Source of the DNA: Spirochaetota bacterium
Lineage (GTDB): Bacteria; Spirochaetota; UBA12135; COTS27
Direction: 5' to 3'
Assembly: GCA_013426755.1 (NCBI GenBank)
Contig: AP019861.1
Coordinates: 951,638-1,015,637 of the forward strand
Length of the DNA stretch: 64,000 bases
Positions 1-8,932 of this stretch are shown one piece after another. Numbering within the stretch: the first letter of the stretch is position 1; each line of letters opens with the position of its first letter. Under the pieces are notes generated by a model. It saw nothing but the letters and a program-made list of their open reading frames with translations. It was not told where the DNA came from and searched no databases. A program made the position numbers and the translations under genes.

Positions 1-1
1 T

Positions 2-1111
2 CTTTATGCAGCGCAGCAACGTTATTTCTATTCGTGGTTTTTTATGGTGTTTAAAATCATCCCAGTGCCAGGTGCTAAGACGGTTTTATTGGTATTGACA
101 ATCAATCTTATCTCAGCTTGTGTGTATCGGTATCGCTTTGAGCCCAAGAAGTATGGGATTTTGATTATTCATTATGCGCTTATATTTCTACTCGTAGCGT
201 CGTCTATGACGCATTATTTTGCTAAGGAATCGTATATTGCGTTTAATGAAGGGGAAAGTGTAGGCGTATCGTACAATTATTACGACTCCGAATTGACGTT
301 GTGGCGTGAAGCCTATGATGAAACAGGACGGATCAGTCGTGATATCGAAGCATTTTCAGCGCATGCGATTAAAATAGGTGACCCCATTGTGTTTAGCAAT
401 TACAACGTAACACTTATTCCAGAGTATTATCACGAACACGCGCGCCCTGCCAATTTTGGAGCACCTGATGTTGCCAGTGTGAGTGGTCTTACGGCCTTGT
501 CTTATATGAAGTTTCCGCTTGAACGAGAACAAATTTTGCCAGGCGGTCTTTTTACTGTAATTACAGAATTCAAGGCAGCCACTCCGCAGGACGTCCGCAC
601 TAAACTGCAGTCCAATCAAAGTAACGCTCAGGCGCAAAATCCCCGTATTGAGTACGATCGATCATCACAAACGGTTCGTACTGAACAGAAGATCTTGCTC
701 TGGGAAGCAGACCCTGAGCCTTATGTCTTAGAAACCGCTGAGGGACCTCTTTATTTACGACTGCAGCGAAAACGCTATCCACTCCCATTTATCGTAACTC
801 TCAATGATTTTATCAAAGAAGATTATTACGGCACAGAACAAGCCAAAAATTTCGAGAGTAAAGTTACTCTACACCATGACAATGCAACACAAGAAAGTCG
901 TATCTATATGAACACTCCCCTGAGAATTGACAATTACACGTTCTTTCAAGCCTCTTTCGCTCAAGATAACCAAGGACGCGAACGGTCAATTCTTGCTGTT
1001 GTTTACAATACGGGTTACTGGGTGCCCTACGTGGCAAGTATATTGCTTGTCTTAGGCTTGATAGTACATTTTATCTACATGTTCGTTGCACGGCATGTTC
1101 GTAAGACTTAA
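2..1111 (+). CDS. resB: ResB-like cytochrome c biogenesis protein, 5' end outside window
   Basis: Membrane protein of the system II (Ccs) machinery, which with CcsA delivers haem to apocytochrome c outside the cytoplasmic membrane. The frame is open from base 2 through the first ATG at 44, and the residues before that ATG (ending YFYSWFF) fit a ResB transmembrane start, so the gene begins upstream. After base 44 there are two transmembrane segments within about the first 65 residues, a long extracytoplasmic domain, and a final membrane segment near residues 325-350. The line MNTPLRIDNYTFFQASF matches the conserved ResB pattern of a PL..-Y-FfQ stretch before the last helix. ccsA follows 136 bases downstream on the same strand, the usual partner. 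Confidence 0.85.
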   Translation, partial: LYAAQQRYFYSWFFMVFKIIPVPGAKTVLLVLTINLISACVYRYRFEPKKYGILIIHYALIFLLVASSMTHYFAKESYIAFNEGESVGVSYNYYDSELTLWREAYDETGRISRDIEAFSAHAIKIGDPIVFSNYNVTLIPEYYHEHARPANFGAPDVASVSGLTALSYMKFPLEREQILPGGLFTVITEFKAATPQDVRTKLQSNQSNAQAQNPRIEYDRSSQTVRTEQKILLWEADPEPYVLETAEGPLYLRLQRKRYPLPFIVTLNDFIKEDYYGTEQAKNFESKVTLHHDNATQESRIYMNTPLRIDNYTFFQASFAQDNQGRERSILAVVYNTGYWVPYVASILLVLGLIVHFIYMFVARHVRKT

Positions 1112-1247
1112 TTTCTGACTGCTTTTGATTAATAATGGGTTATAATGGGTTATAATTTATAATAATTGATGGGTTGCTGAGTATTTATTAGGTTATTTTG
1201 TTTGATAGAGATTGATCTATAAGAATTGAGCTATAGGAATTGATGTT

Positions 1248-3407
1248 ATGACAAGCTACCGTTTTTTGATAGCAATTTTAGTTTTTTTACAAGTCTTTCT
1301 ACAAGTCCAATTGTTAGGACAGACCGAGACGGCTAGTCCTCCTAATCCACCTGAAAACAGTGATTTTAGCTATTTTCGTTCCAAGCAAAACGGTGATATA
1401 CGTACTAACGAACCTATCTTATCCAATGTGAGCAGTCGTTCTGGTTTAGAGACACTAGAAGTAGCGAAGTTGCGTGATATACTCATTCACGATGCTGGGA
1501 GAGTGAAGCCGCTAGCGGCGTATGCGAAGACGACCTTGCTTATTTTCAATGGAAAAACAACATTCGAAGCCAATGACGGACAGAAATATTCTGCCTTAGC
1601 GTGGCTTGCACATACCCTATTTGAGCCTGAGCAGGCACTTGACGATCGAATCTTTAAAATTACTTTTGAAGATGTGTTTAATGCCTTAGGAATATCACCC
1701 CATCCTAGCAAAAGGTATTCGTTTACTGACCTTGTGCAAGGAATCGGTACGCTACAGCAATTAGCTAGCTTTGCATATCAAAAACCTGAATCAGCACGCA
1801 ATGCCTTAGACAAAGAACTCATTCGCATATATGAAGCCTATATTTTATATTACCAATTGCTCAGTTCCTTTGTGTATGCGTTGCCTTCTGAGACGTTTTA
1901 TATTCCTGATGATGAAGTGAGAGCATTGTTGAGCCTTTCTGCTGAGAGATCCAATTTTTCATACCTGGAAATGATGGAAATTACAGAACAACTCTCCGCC
2001 CAAGAACAGCTGGCGCAAGCAAAATCTGAAAAGACACGCACATCAGCAGAACTCATTATTATAGAACTTGCCAATCGCTACAATCAATTTCCACTCAGTT
2101 TTGGAGAATTGCCTTTTCGATTATTTCCTTCTTATTCGCACGGTGAAGAACGGTGGTTCACGCCATGGCAGATCTTCGCTCTCAATACAAGTGAAAATCT
2201 CGTCACGAAAGAGATCTTTGCCCTTAAAAATATTGTGACCGCTTACAGAGCTGGTGCCCAGTATGAATTTGATAATGCGGTAACAGAATATAAAACATTT
2301 ATTGACGCTAAACTTGTCGCTCCATTGACGCGTACTAAGGCGACGTGGGAGCTTTTTTATCATTCATTAGACCCTTTTTATCATGCCAGTCTATTGTGTG
2401 GATTTGCCTTTTTATCGATGCTAGCGTTTTTTGCCTTCCCGCTCCGTACTTCACTGCAACGTTATATAAAGATCGGCTCTACAACACTACTCTTAGGAGG
2501 ATTAGGTCTTATTGTAAGTGGGTTGTTATTACGTGTTTTGATTACAAGCCGTCCTCCAATTACCAATTTATTCTCAACGTTCACGTTTGTTGCTTTTGTG
2601 ACAAGCTTGGGTGGGGTTTGGCTAGAAAAATATGAAAAAAGAGGACTGGGAATTTTGACAGGCGCCCTTTCAGCAGCACTCCTGCTACTCATATCCAATT
2701 ATTTTGCAACAGATGGCGATACGCTACATGTTCTTGTCGCTGTTTTGCGTAGCAATTTCTGGTTGTCGACGCATGTTATTGCTATTAATCTAGGATATGG
2801 CGGGATTGTCCTCTCGGGTGTGATTGCGCATGTGTACTTGATTAAACGCATTTACAATCAAAACCCATTTCAAACGACTCAATCGAACGTAGAAAAGAAG
2901 CCTGCAGCTAAGAATACCTCCACTAAAGTTCTAACTACTGCTGACGGGGTAACTGAGCGAGAAGGTAAACGGGCAAAACATAAAAATTTGCAAGTTAATT
3001 TTAAACTCATTTATGCAACACAAGGAATTGGCATCATCTTTACGGTGCTTGGAACGATTTTAGGCGGTATCTGGGCAGACCAATCGTGGGGACGATTCTG
3101 GGGGTGGGACCCTAAGGAAAATGGTTCTCTTCTGATCATTTTGTGGAGTGCTATTTTATTTCATAGCAAATTTGGAGGGATGATTCGTGAACTCGGTTTT
3201 GCTTGTGGAGCGGTTATTGGCATTATTGTTGTAATGCTCGCTTGGTTCGGTGTCAATTTGCTAGGTGTAGGGCTGCATTCCTATGGTTTTACAGAAGGCA
3301 TTGCTTATCCGCTTATTCTGTATATCGTTCTTCAATTAACGGTTCTCTTCTTTCTGGTCTATTTTATCAAAATGACCGAACGTATACAAACCTTACAAAA
3401 ATCGTAG
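1248..3407 (+). CDS. ccsA: Cytochrome c assembly protein CcsA/ResC with long N-terminal domain
   Basis: Haem-handling subunit of system II cytochrome c assembly. The N-terminus looks like a signal sequence (MTSYRFLIAILVFLQVFLQV). About 350 extracytoplasmic residues follow, including GRVKPLAAYAKT, a feature I associate with long CcsA proteins of Bacteroidetes/Planctomycetes type. The C-terminal half (about 375-719) is polytopic and holds the tryptophan-rich haem motif WGRFWGWDPKEN near residue 612, with conserved histidines in LSTHVIAINLGYG and GVGLHSYGF. A hydrophilic Lys/Thr-rich insert at about 545-580 lies in a loop before the WWD region. It is probably co-transcribed with resB. Implies membrane-bound c-type cytochromes, unlike T. 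pallidum or Borrelia. Confidence 0.88.
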   Translation: MTSYRFLIAILVFLQVFLQVQLLGQTETASPPNPPENSDFSYFRSKQNGDIRTNEPILSNVSSRSGLETLEVAKLRDILIHDAGRVKPLAAYAKTTLLIFNGKTTFEANDGQKYSALAWLAHTLFEPEQALDDRIFKITFEDVFNALGISPHPSKRYSFTDLVQGIGTLQQLASFAYQKPESARNALDKELIRIYEAYILYYQLLSSFVYALPSETFYIPDDEVRALLSLSAERSNFSYLEMMEITEQLSAQEQLAQAKSEKTRTSAELIIIELANRYNQFPLSFGELPFRLFPSYSHGEERWFTPWQIFALNTSENLVTKEIFALKNIVTAYRAGAQYEFDNAVTEYKTFIDAKLVAPLTRTKATWELFYHSLDPFYHASLLCGFAFLSMLAFFAFPLRTSLQRYIKIGSTTLLLGGLGLIVSGLLLRVLITSRPPITNLFSTFTFVAFVTSLGGVWLEKYEKRGLGILTGALSAALLLLISNYFATDGDTLHVLVAVLRSNFWLSTHVIAINLGYGGIVLSGVIAHVYLIKRIYNQNPFQTTQSNVEKKPAAKNTSTKVLTTADGVTEREGKRAKHKNLQVNFKLIYATQGIGIIFTVLGTILGGIWADQSWGRFWGWDPKENGSLLIILWSAILFHSKFGGMIRELGFACGAVIGIIVVMLAWFGVNLLGVGLHSYGFTEGIAYPLILYIVLQLTVLFFLVYFIKMTERIQTLQKS

Positions 3408-3444
3408 TCTTGCATGGTACAATAACTACGCCGCTATGCATCAG

Positions 3445-3485
3445 CTATTATGAGCATACTGTATGCTGCTAATAGTCTTATTTTA
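3445..3485 (+). terminator. Hairpin with T-rich tail after ccsA
   Basis: CTATTA (3445-3450) pairs with TAATAG (3470-3475), and inside it AGCATAC (3453-3459) pairs with GTATGCT (3461-3467), with a 2x2 mismatch between the two stems. TCTTATTTTA follows. It lies 38 bases after the ccsA stop, a reasonable place for an intrinsic terminator of resB-ccsA. The tail is not a pure T run, so efficiency is uncertain. Confidence 0.5.
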
Positions 3486-3638
3486 CTGATGCCAGTTGTT
3501 GCTATGTGCGGGTAAGTGCGGATAGGCTAGGCTCTTAACTACTGTCAACTACTGTGGGCTGCGGTTATGAGCGGTTATGACTCAACTCGTATTGAAATAG
3601 TTTTCTGCACCAGTTTAAAGAAAGGATTGTGATCGAAG

Positions 3639-4631
3639 ATGAAAGCCTTTATCCGTTATGTGCGTGATTTTATAAAAAAAGATTTCAATTTTTTTGTTTA
3701 CGCTTATACGGCGGTGTTTCTTGCGGTGGCGATATACTTCAATTACCGTTATAATTTTATGACCGATAAAATAGGTGTGCACACAGGCAGCTGGAAAGGA
3801 CTAGGGTATGGGTATTTATTTTTTGCAGTTTTTTACTATGGCGTGGCTGTACCTAAATTAGTTATTGCCCGTGAGGGGTGGATGCTTCGTTCTTGGTCTT
3901 TCTATGTGAGGACTTCTTTTTTACTGCTAATGCTTACCATTGGAATTTTTTCAGATACGCGAAAATGGGTCGATGCTATTGTGAGTGTCATGAGCTCTTT
4001 TAGAGAGACGGATATCGATGCTAAGGAACGCTATTATCTTTTCTACAATGCGTCACATTTTAAATTTTTTGTTTGTTGGTTTTCAGCGAATTTTATGATG
4101 TATGTTGTGACAACACGCTATTACAGAAAACCTAGTTATTACGGTCTCACATTGAAAGCATTCAATCTTAAACTTTACAGTCTTATGTTTATGGTGATGA
4201 TTCCGTTGTTGTATTACGCGTCACTTCAAGATTCATTTCTAGCGACATATCCGATTCTTAAGATAGAGTTCATTGACAATGTCTTCAATCTCTCAACATT
4301 GAAACTTCTACTTATATTTGAAATTATCTATGCGCTTGCTTTTGTGGGCACGGAGGTGCTGTTTAGAGGAGCATTTGTCCTTGGTTTATTGGATATTGTT
4401 GATCACCACGCTGTGTTACCGATGACGTCGCTTTATTGTGTTATTCATTTCAATAAGCCGATGCTAGAAGCAATCAGTGCTATTTTTGGTGGCTATCTCT
4501 TGGGCATTCTTGCCCTTGCGACGTTTAATGTTATAGGTGGAATTCTTATTCACATTGCTATTGCATGGGGAATGGATTTTCTTTCTATTTTTCGGAAGAA
4601 TATTCCCTTAGTGAGCTTGAATTTAGGCTAG
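3639..4631 (+). CDS. CPBP-family (CAAX protease-like) membrane protein
   Basis: Polytopic membrane protein of 330 residues with about eight hydrophobic segments. The last third carries the three CPBP/ABI intramembrane protease motifs in order: TEVLFRGAF (family EExxxR), YCVIHFNKP (family FxxxH-like) and GGILIHIAIAWGMD (family HxxxN/D-like). The first glutamate of the EE pair is threonine here, so catalysis is doubtful. A Shine-Dalgarno-like AAAGGA lies 13-18 bases before the ATG. It stands alone between ccsA and rplU. Substrate unknown; such proteins process prenylated peptides in eukaryotes and have bacteriocin-immunity or secretion-related roles in bacteria. Confidence 0.75.
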   Translation: MKAFIRYVRDFIKKDFNFFVYAYTAVFLAVAIYFNYRYNFMTDKIGVHTGSWKGLGYGYLFFAVFYYGVAVPKLVIAREGWMLRSWSFYVRTSFLLLMLTIGIFSDTRKWVDAIVSVMSSFRETDIDAKERYYLFYNASHFKFFVCWFSANFMMYVVTTRYYRKPSYYGLTLKAFNLKLYSLMFMVMIPLLYYASLQDSFLATYPILKIEFIDNVFNLSTLKLLLIFEIIYALAFVGTEVLFRGAFVLGLLDIVDHHAVLPMTSLYCVIHFNKPMLEAISAIFGGYLLGILALATFNVIGGILIHIAIAWGMDFLSIFRKNIPLVSLNLG

Positions 4632-4666
4632 GTTTTAAACATTGCTTAAACTTAGGCTAGACTTCT

Positions 4667-4699
4667 TTAAATGCTGCTTGAATTTAGACCAGCATTTAA
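4667..4699 (+). terminator. Hairpin downstream of CPBP gene
   Basis: TTAAATGCTG (4667-4676) and CAGCATTTAA (4690-4699) form a perfect 10-bp stem with a 13-base loop. A T tract is missing, so it may be an mRNA 3'-end stabiliser or simply part of the repeat described next. Confidence 0.35.
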
Positions 4700-4809
4700 C
4701 CGCTAGTATCTACTAGGTGAAATCAATACAATAAATGCTGCTTGAATTTAGATTAGCATTTTAGATTAGCATTTAAACGCCAGTATCCACTAGGTGAAAT
4801 TAATACAAT
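4669..4809. repeat. Tandem duplication, about 64 and 77 bp, in the gap before rplU
   Basis: Copy 1 (4669-4732) and copy 2 (4733-4809) are adjacent and share AAATGCTGCTTGAATTTAGA at the start and ACTAGGTGAAAT near the end. Copy 2 is longer because a 13-base piece (GATTAGCATTTTA) is itself doubled. Each copy can fold through its AAATGCT/AGCATTT arms. The rest of the gap 4632-5084 has no convincing gene. Confidence 0.8.
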
Positions 4810-5084
4810 TAGGTTTTATTCACATTAATACCACTGAGTTTTGCTTGAATTTGTCTAAGTAGGTCACAATCTTTGTTGATACTGCATATATTTTGTCTAT
4901 TTTAGAATCTTAATGTTTGAAAATAGATATGGTATTGTATGAATAATATCGTAAAGTATCGTAAAGTATTGTAGTTTGTAGACATTAGAAAGTCAATTTG
5001 TACTAAAAATCTTATATTGACTGCTTTTCTATAGTATAATAATAGAGTGGTAAAGGAATAAAGCCGTTTAATGGTTGTAGAGAC

Positions 5085-5110
5085 TGCTATATTGTGGTAG
5101 CATTTTTTTT
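5085..5110 (+). terminator. Hairpin plus T tract in the rplU leader (attenuator candidate)
   Basis: TGCTAT (5085-5090) pairs with GTAGCA (5097-5102) over a 6-base loop (one T-G pair), followed by eight Ts at 5103-5110. It sits downstream of a TATAAT-containing stretch (5034-5039) and about 135 bases before the L21 start codon, so it would end transcription inside the leader. That resembles a leader attenuator for a ribosomal protein operon, but it could also terminate an unrelated short transcript. Confidence 0.45.
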
Positions 5111-5245
5111 GTAGTGTTGGCGTTGTATCAGCGCAGACAATCTATAAAGCAGCTTAGTTCTTTAAATACGGCTTATTTTTTAAGAATTGACTTTATAAAA
5201 CACATTGTAAAACACATTATCTTAGCGATTTATGTTCATACAGAT

Positions 5246-5563
5246 ATGATGATTATAGCTGAAATTAAAGGAAAACAGTACACCTTAGAAGCTGGAAAGA
5301 GTGTTACGGTGGATTACATTGATGAGCCTGAGGGCACGTCTTTTGCTGATCTTAAAGTGCTTTATTATAACAATGGGTCGGGTGAAATTCTCATTGGGAA
5401 ACCTTATCTCGATAACATCAAAGTTGAAGCAGCAATAACAGGTGAGACAAGAGGCCCTAAACTCCGCTCGGTCAGATATAGACCACGCGGCGGTCTTCGT
5501 AAAGTTCACGGCCACCGTCAAAATTATACCGTCTTACAAGTAAATAAGATCACTAAAACTTAA
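5246..5563 (+). CDS. rplU: Ribosomal protein bL21
   Basis: Large-subunit protein bL21, 105 residues from the chosen start. The N-terminal MMIIAEIKGKQYTLEAG and C-terminal RPRGGLRKVHGHRQNYT are diagnostic. The frame is open further upstream to an ATG at 5114, but those extra 44 residues are not L21-like and would make the protein much longer than the family norm (about 100-105). No clear Shine-Dalgarno precedes 5246 or the adjacent ATG at 5249, so either may be used. Followed by prp and rpmA, the order seen in Firmicutes and Borrelia. Confidence 0.93.
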   Translation: MMIIAEIKGKQYTLEAGKSVTVDYIDEPEGTSFADLKVLYYNNGSGEILIGKPYLDNIKVEAAITGETRGPKLRSVRYRPRGGLRKVHGHRQNYTVLQVNKITKT

Positions 5564-5797
5564 TTTTTCTAGCGATTTTATATAGCGCAGTACTGCTCCT
5601 ACACAGCAGTTTCAATGGTTATAAATGGTTGCAGTGGTTATAGAGAGTGGGTTAGCTTATATAAGATTATAAGAATAGGACTCTAAGAATAAGACTATAA
5701 GATTGTCCTCAGTAGTCAGAAATGAGAACAATGTTTATGACACTTTTAATCATAAAGACTGTGTTCATGACCCTTTCTAAGGTCAAACTCAAAACCC

Positions 5798-6265
5798 ATG
5801 ATCACTTCTAAGGTTAAACTCAATCATAAGAAGTGTGTGTTAGCGATTGAAACGTTGGGACATGCGTATTTAGAAGCATCTCGTCGCACTGCAGCCAGAG
5901 AAACCCAAATTTCAGAGCCTAAATATCCATTTCATACCGCACATAATGACCCCCCACATAATGACCGCATCATCATAGAACGTTCTGTATGTACGGCGGT
6001 TTCTACGGTCGAACAGCAATTTTTTTACGCCATTAAAATGCTCACTGACCTCAATCCCACTCTTGATATGCAGCACAAACTAGGTTCTTTCAAACTAGAA
6101 ATACCTTGCTCCGACCAGATTCTAACGAAAATCTCCTCAGAAACACTCCATAATTGGAAAATTCTTTCTGAGACCTTTTCAATCGGGTACAAAATGATTC
6201 TTTCCAATCATTCAGACCTTTTTCACGTCACATGGATTACGCTAGATCATAATAGATCATGCTAG
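5798..6265 (+). CDS. prp: Prp-like cysteine protease (YsxB family), between rplU and rpmA
   Basis: Homologues in Firmicutes cut a short N-terminal extension off ribosomal protein L27. The histidine is seen in VLAIETLGHAYLEA and the catalytic cysteine in ERSVCTAVSTVEQ, and the C-terminal LSETFSIGYKMILSNH fits the family's last helix. The His-Cys distance is about 44 residues, whereas Firmicute Prp has about a dozen; the extra stretch is charged and His/Pro-rich. The last codons (LDHNRSC) are written in the 10-bp tandem repeat that follows. The L27 encoded next door appears to have no cleavable extension, so the present substrate is unclear. The family call rests on the His/Cys context and position. 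Confidence 0.7.
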   Translation: MITSKVKLNHKKCVLAIETLGHAYLEASRRTAARETQISEPKYPFHTAHNDPPHNDRIIIERSVCTAVSTVEQQFFYAIKMLTDLNPTLDMQHKLGSFKLEIPCSDQILTKISSETLHNWKILSETFSIGYKMILSNHSDLFHVTWITLDHNRSC

Positions 6266-6423
6266 ATCACGCTAGATCATAATAGATTAGGCTAGATCAC
6301 GCTAGATCATAATAGATTAGACTAGATCAAGCTAGATTATAATAGATCATGCTAGAACACGCTAGATTATAAATAGATTAAGCTAGATCATGCTAGATCG
6401 CAATAGATTAAGCTAGATCATGG
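6241..6423. repeat. 10-bp tandem array, about 18 units, after prp
   Basis: Units such as GCTAGATCAT, GCTAGATCAC and AATAGATTAG repeat with an exact 10-base step from 6241 to about 6420, degenerating in the last units. The first units encode the C-terminal residues and stop codon of Prp. The remaining gap (6424-6978) holds looser A/T-rich repeats (variants of AATAGTAACAATTA around 6550-6730, and two GGTAGTGATTTATTCAATG-like copies near 6830 and 6885) and no gene. Confidence 0.9.
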
Positions 6424-6978
6424 GATTGATTCAAAGCAATTGATTAATTCAAAGCAGTTGATCGATTCAAAATAATGGATTGGTTGAATTTTCAAGTATA
6501 TCAAGTCTATTTTCCCCGTCATATGACGATTCAATGTTATAATTTCATCGTAATAACGATTATAGCAAAAACAATTATAGCAAAATAGTAGCAATCAAAA
6601 CAGTAACAATCAAAATAGTAATAATTACAGCAAAATAATTCATATTGCGGCAATTGTGATTATTAAAATAGCAACATTAAAATAGTAACAATTTTAAAAT
6701 AGTAACAATTGTAGCGAAATGATAACAATTATAGTACAATAGTTTATACGGCGGCAATTGTTATTATTGGAATTGACTATTATTACTATTGGAATTGTAA
6801 TTATTAGAGTTGTAGCTGTTAGGTAAGGTAGTGATTTATTCAATGGTTGGTGATTTGGAATTGTAGCTATTGGATAAGATAAGGCAGCGATTTATTCAAT
6901 GAAGCAGTAATTTTGTTGTATATTTGTTATATTTTTGTTGTATGGACATGGTCTAGCTTTAAAAATTAAATGTTTCTC

Positions 6979-6984
6979 GGAGGT
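6979..6984 (+). promoter_or_regulatory. Strong ribosome binding site of rpmA
   Basis: GGAGGT lies 9 bases before the ATG at 6994, ideal spacing, and downstream of the alternative ATG at 6970. It selects 6994 as the L27 start. Few genes in this window have so clear a site. Confidence 0.8.
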
Positions 6985-6993
6985 TTATCCATT

Positions 6994-7251
6994 ATGTCTA
7001 GTAAAAAAGGGAAGAGTTCCACTAATAATTTGCGTGATAGCAAACCTAAATATTTGGGTGTGAAACGGTATGCCGGTGAAAAAGTTGCAAGCGGCTCTAT
7101 TATTGTACGGCAACGCGGCACAAAATTTTATCCAGGTGATAACGTCGGCATAGGTCGCGATCATACCTTGTTCGCCTTGAAATCAGGTACGGTCAAATTT
7201 TCAAAAAGCCAAAATAAATCATGGGTCAGTATTCTTGAAGTAGCTTCATGA
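6994..7251 (+). CDS. rpmA: Ribosomal protein bL27
   Basis: Large-subunit protein bL27, 85 residues. Recognised by [29 protein letters not shown] and the [18 protein letters not shown] core. The upstream ATG at 6970 would add MFLGGLSI, which is really the translated ribosome binding site, so 6994 is chosen. The mature-type N-terminus (M-S-S-K-K-G) means there is no Firmicute-like extension for Prp to remove. obg, the common next gene, is absent; prpD follows 76 bases later. Confidence 0.95.
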   Translation: MSSKKGKSSTNNLRDSKPKYLGVKRYAGEKVASGSIIVRQRGTKFYPGDNVGIGRDHTLFALKSGTVKFSKSQNKSWVSILEVAS

Positions 7252-7327
7252 AAAATTGTACCCAAAAGACCTCTTATAATTAATAACTTATATAAAGATG
7301 TTTATTTAAGAAGAAAGAGTTTTTAAT

Positions 7328-8854
7328 ATGAAGTCTCATACTCTCCGTCCGTATCTTTCTAGTGAAAAGTTAGCTAAACCTGATGAACTCGCTTACAAAT
7401 TGGCTACACTGGCTTGTAGCAAAGTGCAGCCTACTCCTGAAGCCGTGCAGATGGTTAAAAATCGTATCATTGATAACACCGCTGTTGCTATTGCTGCCCT
7501 TAATGATCGTCCTGTAATCATCGCACGTGAAATGGCACTTGCGCACCCTGCTAGAAATAGCCAAAGGGGTGGATCGCCTATTATTGGCGTCGATGCTAGC
7601 GATTCCCTCGTTTCGCCTGAGTGGGCAGCATGGGCCAATGGCACCGCAGTAAGACAACTTGATTTCCATGATACATTCCTTGCGCGTGATTATTCGCACC
7701 CAGCAGATAATATTCCGCCCCTCTTAGCCGTCGCCCAAAGCCGCTTGCTCTCAGGCGAAGCTCTAATATCAGCAATTCTCGTTGCTTACGAAGTGCAAGT
7801 CGCTCTCGTTAAAGCAATATCACTTCATCAACATGCCATAGATCACATCGCCCATTTAGGTGTGAGCGTTGCTGCTGGATTGGGAAAATTGTTAAATCTC
7901 GATCACGAGGTCATTTATCAAGCTATACAACAAGCCCTTCACGTAACGGTCACCACCCGCCAGTCACGAAAAGGACAAATCTCTTCCTGGAAAGCGTACG
8001 CACCTGCTCACGCAGGAAAATTAGCCATCGAAGCCATCGATAGATGCATGCGCGGTGAAGGCGCCCCCAGTCCTATTTATGAAGGTGAAGACAGTGTTCT
8101 AGCACAGGTCCTAGACGGGAAAGATGCACGCTATGAAATATTTCTTCCAGAACCCAATGAACCACTTCTAGCTATATTAGAAACATATACCAAAGAACAT
8201 TCCGCAGAATACCAGGCGCAAGCACTTATTGATCTCGCCTTCGAAATAAAAGCACAGCTAACAGACCTAAGTTCGATTGAGACTATTGTTATTCATACCT
8301 CCCATCACACACATAAAGTCATCGGAACAGGTTCTGGCGATCCTGAAAAATTTGACCCGCATGCCTCACGTGAAACACTAGACCATTCTATCATGTATAT
8401 CTTTGCTGTCGCACTAGAAGACGGCGCCTGGCATCACATTACTTCTTATACACCTGAGCGCACTAATAAGCCATCGACGATTGCCTTGTGGAAGAAAATA
8501 AGCACATGCGAAGACCCTAAATGGACTGAAGCTTATCATGCCCCCGATCCTAAAGAAAAAGCCTTCGGAGGAAGTGTCGTCGTAACGCTAAAAGACGGCA
8601 CCGTGCACCACTTTGAAAAGCGCATTGCCAACGCCCACCCCAATGGAAAACGCCCCTTCATCTATGAAAATTACGCTCACAAATTCAAAACATTGACAAC
8701 CGATCGCTTAACAAAAGAGACACAAGACCTGTTCCTAACAACTGTTTCGCGGTTAGAAGACCTCACATCCGATCAATTGCTTGCTCTTAATGTCTCCATT
8801 CCTAAAGCTACGCTCCAATCATCAGGCACCGCAGAAAAAGGATTGTTTCAATAA
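7328..8854 (+). CDS. prpD: 2-methylcitrate dehydratase (PrpD/MmgE family)
   Basis: Cytoplasmic enzyme dehydrating 2-methylcitrate to cis-2-methylaconitate in propionyl-CoA oxidation. At 508 residues it has full family length, with PrpD landmarks: WANGTAVRQLDFHDTFLA, YSHPADNIPPLLAVAQ, AYEVQ, and KAYAPAHAGKLA. The C-terminal GGSVVVTLKDGT and ANAHPNGKRPF also fit. It is first of three same-strand genes, 78 bases ahead of prpB. No separate AcnD-type aconitase or regulator is adjacent, so the hydration to 2-methylisocitrate must rely on an aconitase elsewhere. Confidence 0.92.
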   Translation: MKSHTLRPYLSSEKLAKPDELAYKLATLACSKVQPTPEAVQMVKNRIIDNTAVAIAALNDRPVIIAREMALAHPARNSQRGGSPIIGVDASDSLVSPEWAAWANGTAVRQLDFHDTFLARDYSHPADNIPPLLAVAQSRLLSGEALISAILVAYEVQVALVKAISLHQHAIDHIAHLGVSVAAGLGKLLNLDHEVIYQAIQQALHVTVTTRQSRKGQISSWKAYAPAHAGKLAIEAIDRCMRGEGAPSPIYEGEDSVLAQVLDGKDARYEIFLPEPNEPLLAILETYTKEHSAEYQAQALIDLAFEIKAQLTDLSSIETIVIHTSHHTHKVIGTGSGDPEKFDPHASRETLDHSIMYIFAVALEDGAWHHITSYTPERTNKPSTIALWKKISTCEDPKWTEAYHAPDPKEKAFGGSVVVTLKDGTVHHFEKRIANAHPNGKRPFIYENYAHKFKTLTTDRLTKETQDLFLTTVSRLEDLTSDQLLALNVSIPKATLQSSGTAEKGLFQ

Positions 8855-8932
8855 ATTTATTTCCAAGGACAGCGCCCATTCATTTAAAACCTAGAACCCT
8901 AAGAAGCTAAGCACCTAAGAACCTAGTATCAC

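Noticed and set aside
5114-5245. Upstream start for rplU giving a 149-residue L21
   Set aside because: The added residues do not resemble L21 and the region contains the leader just after the T tract.
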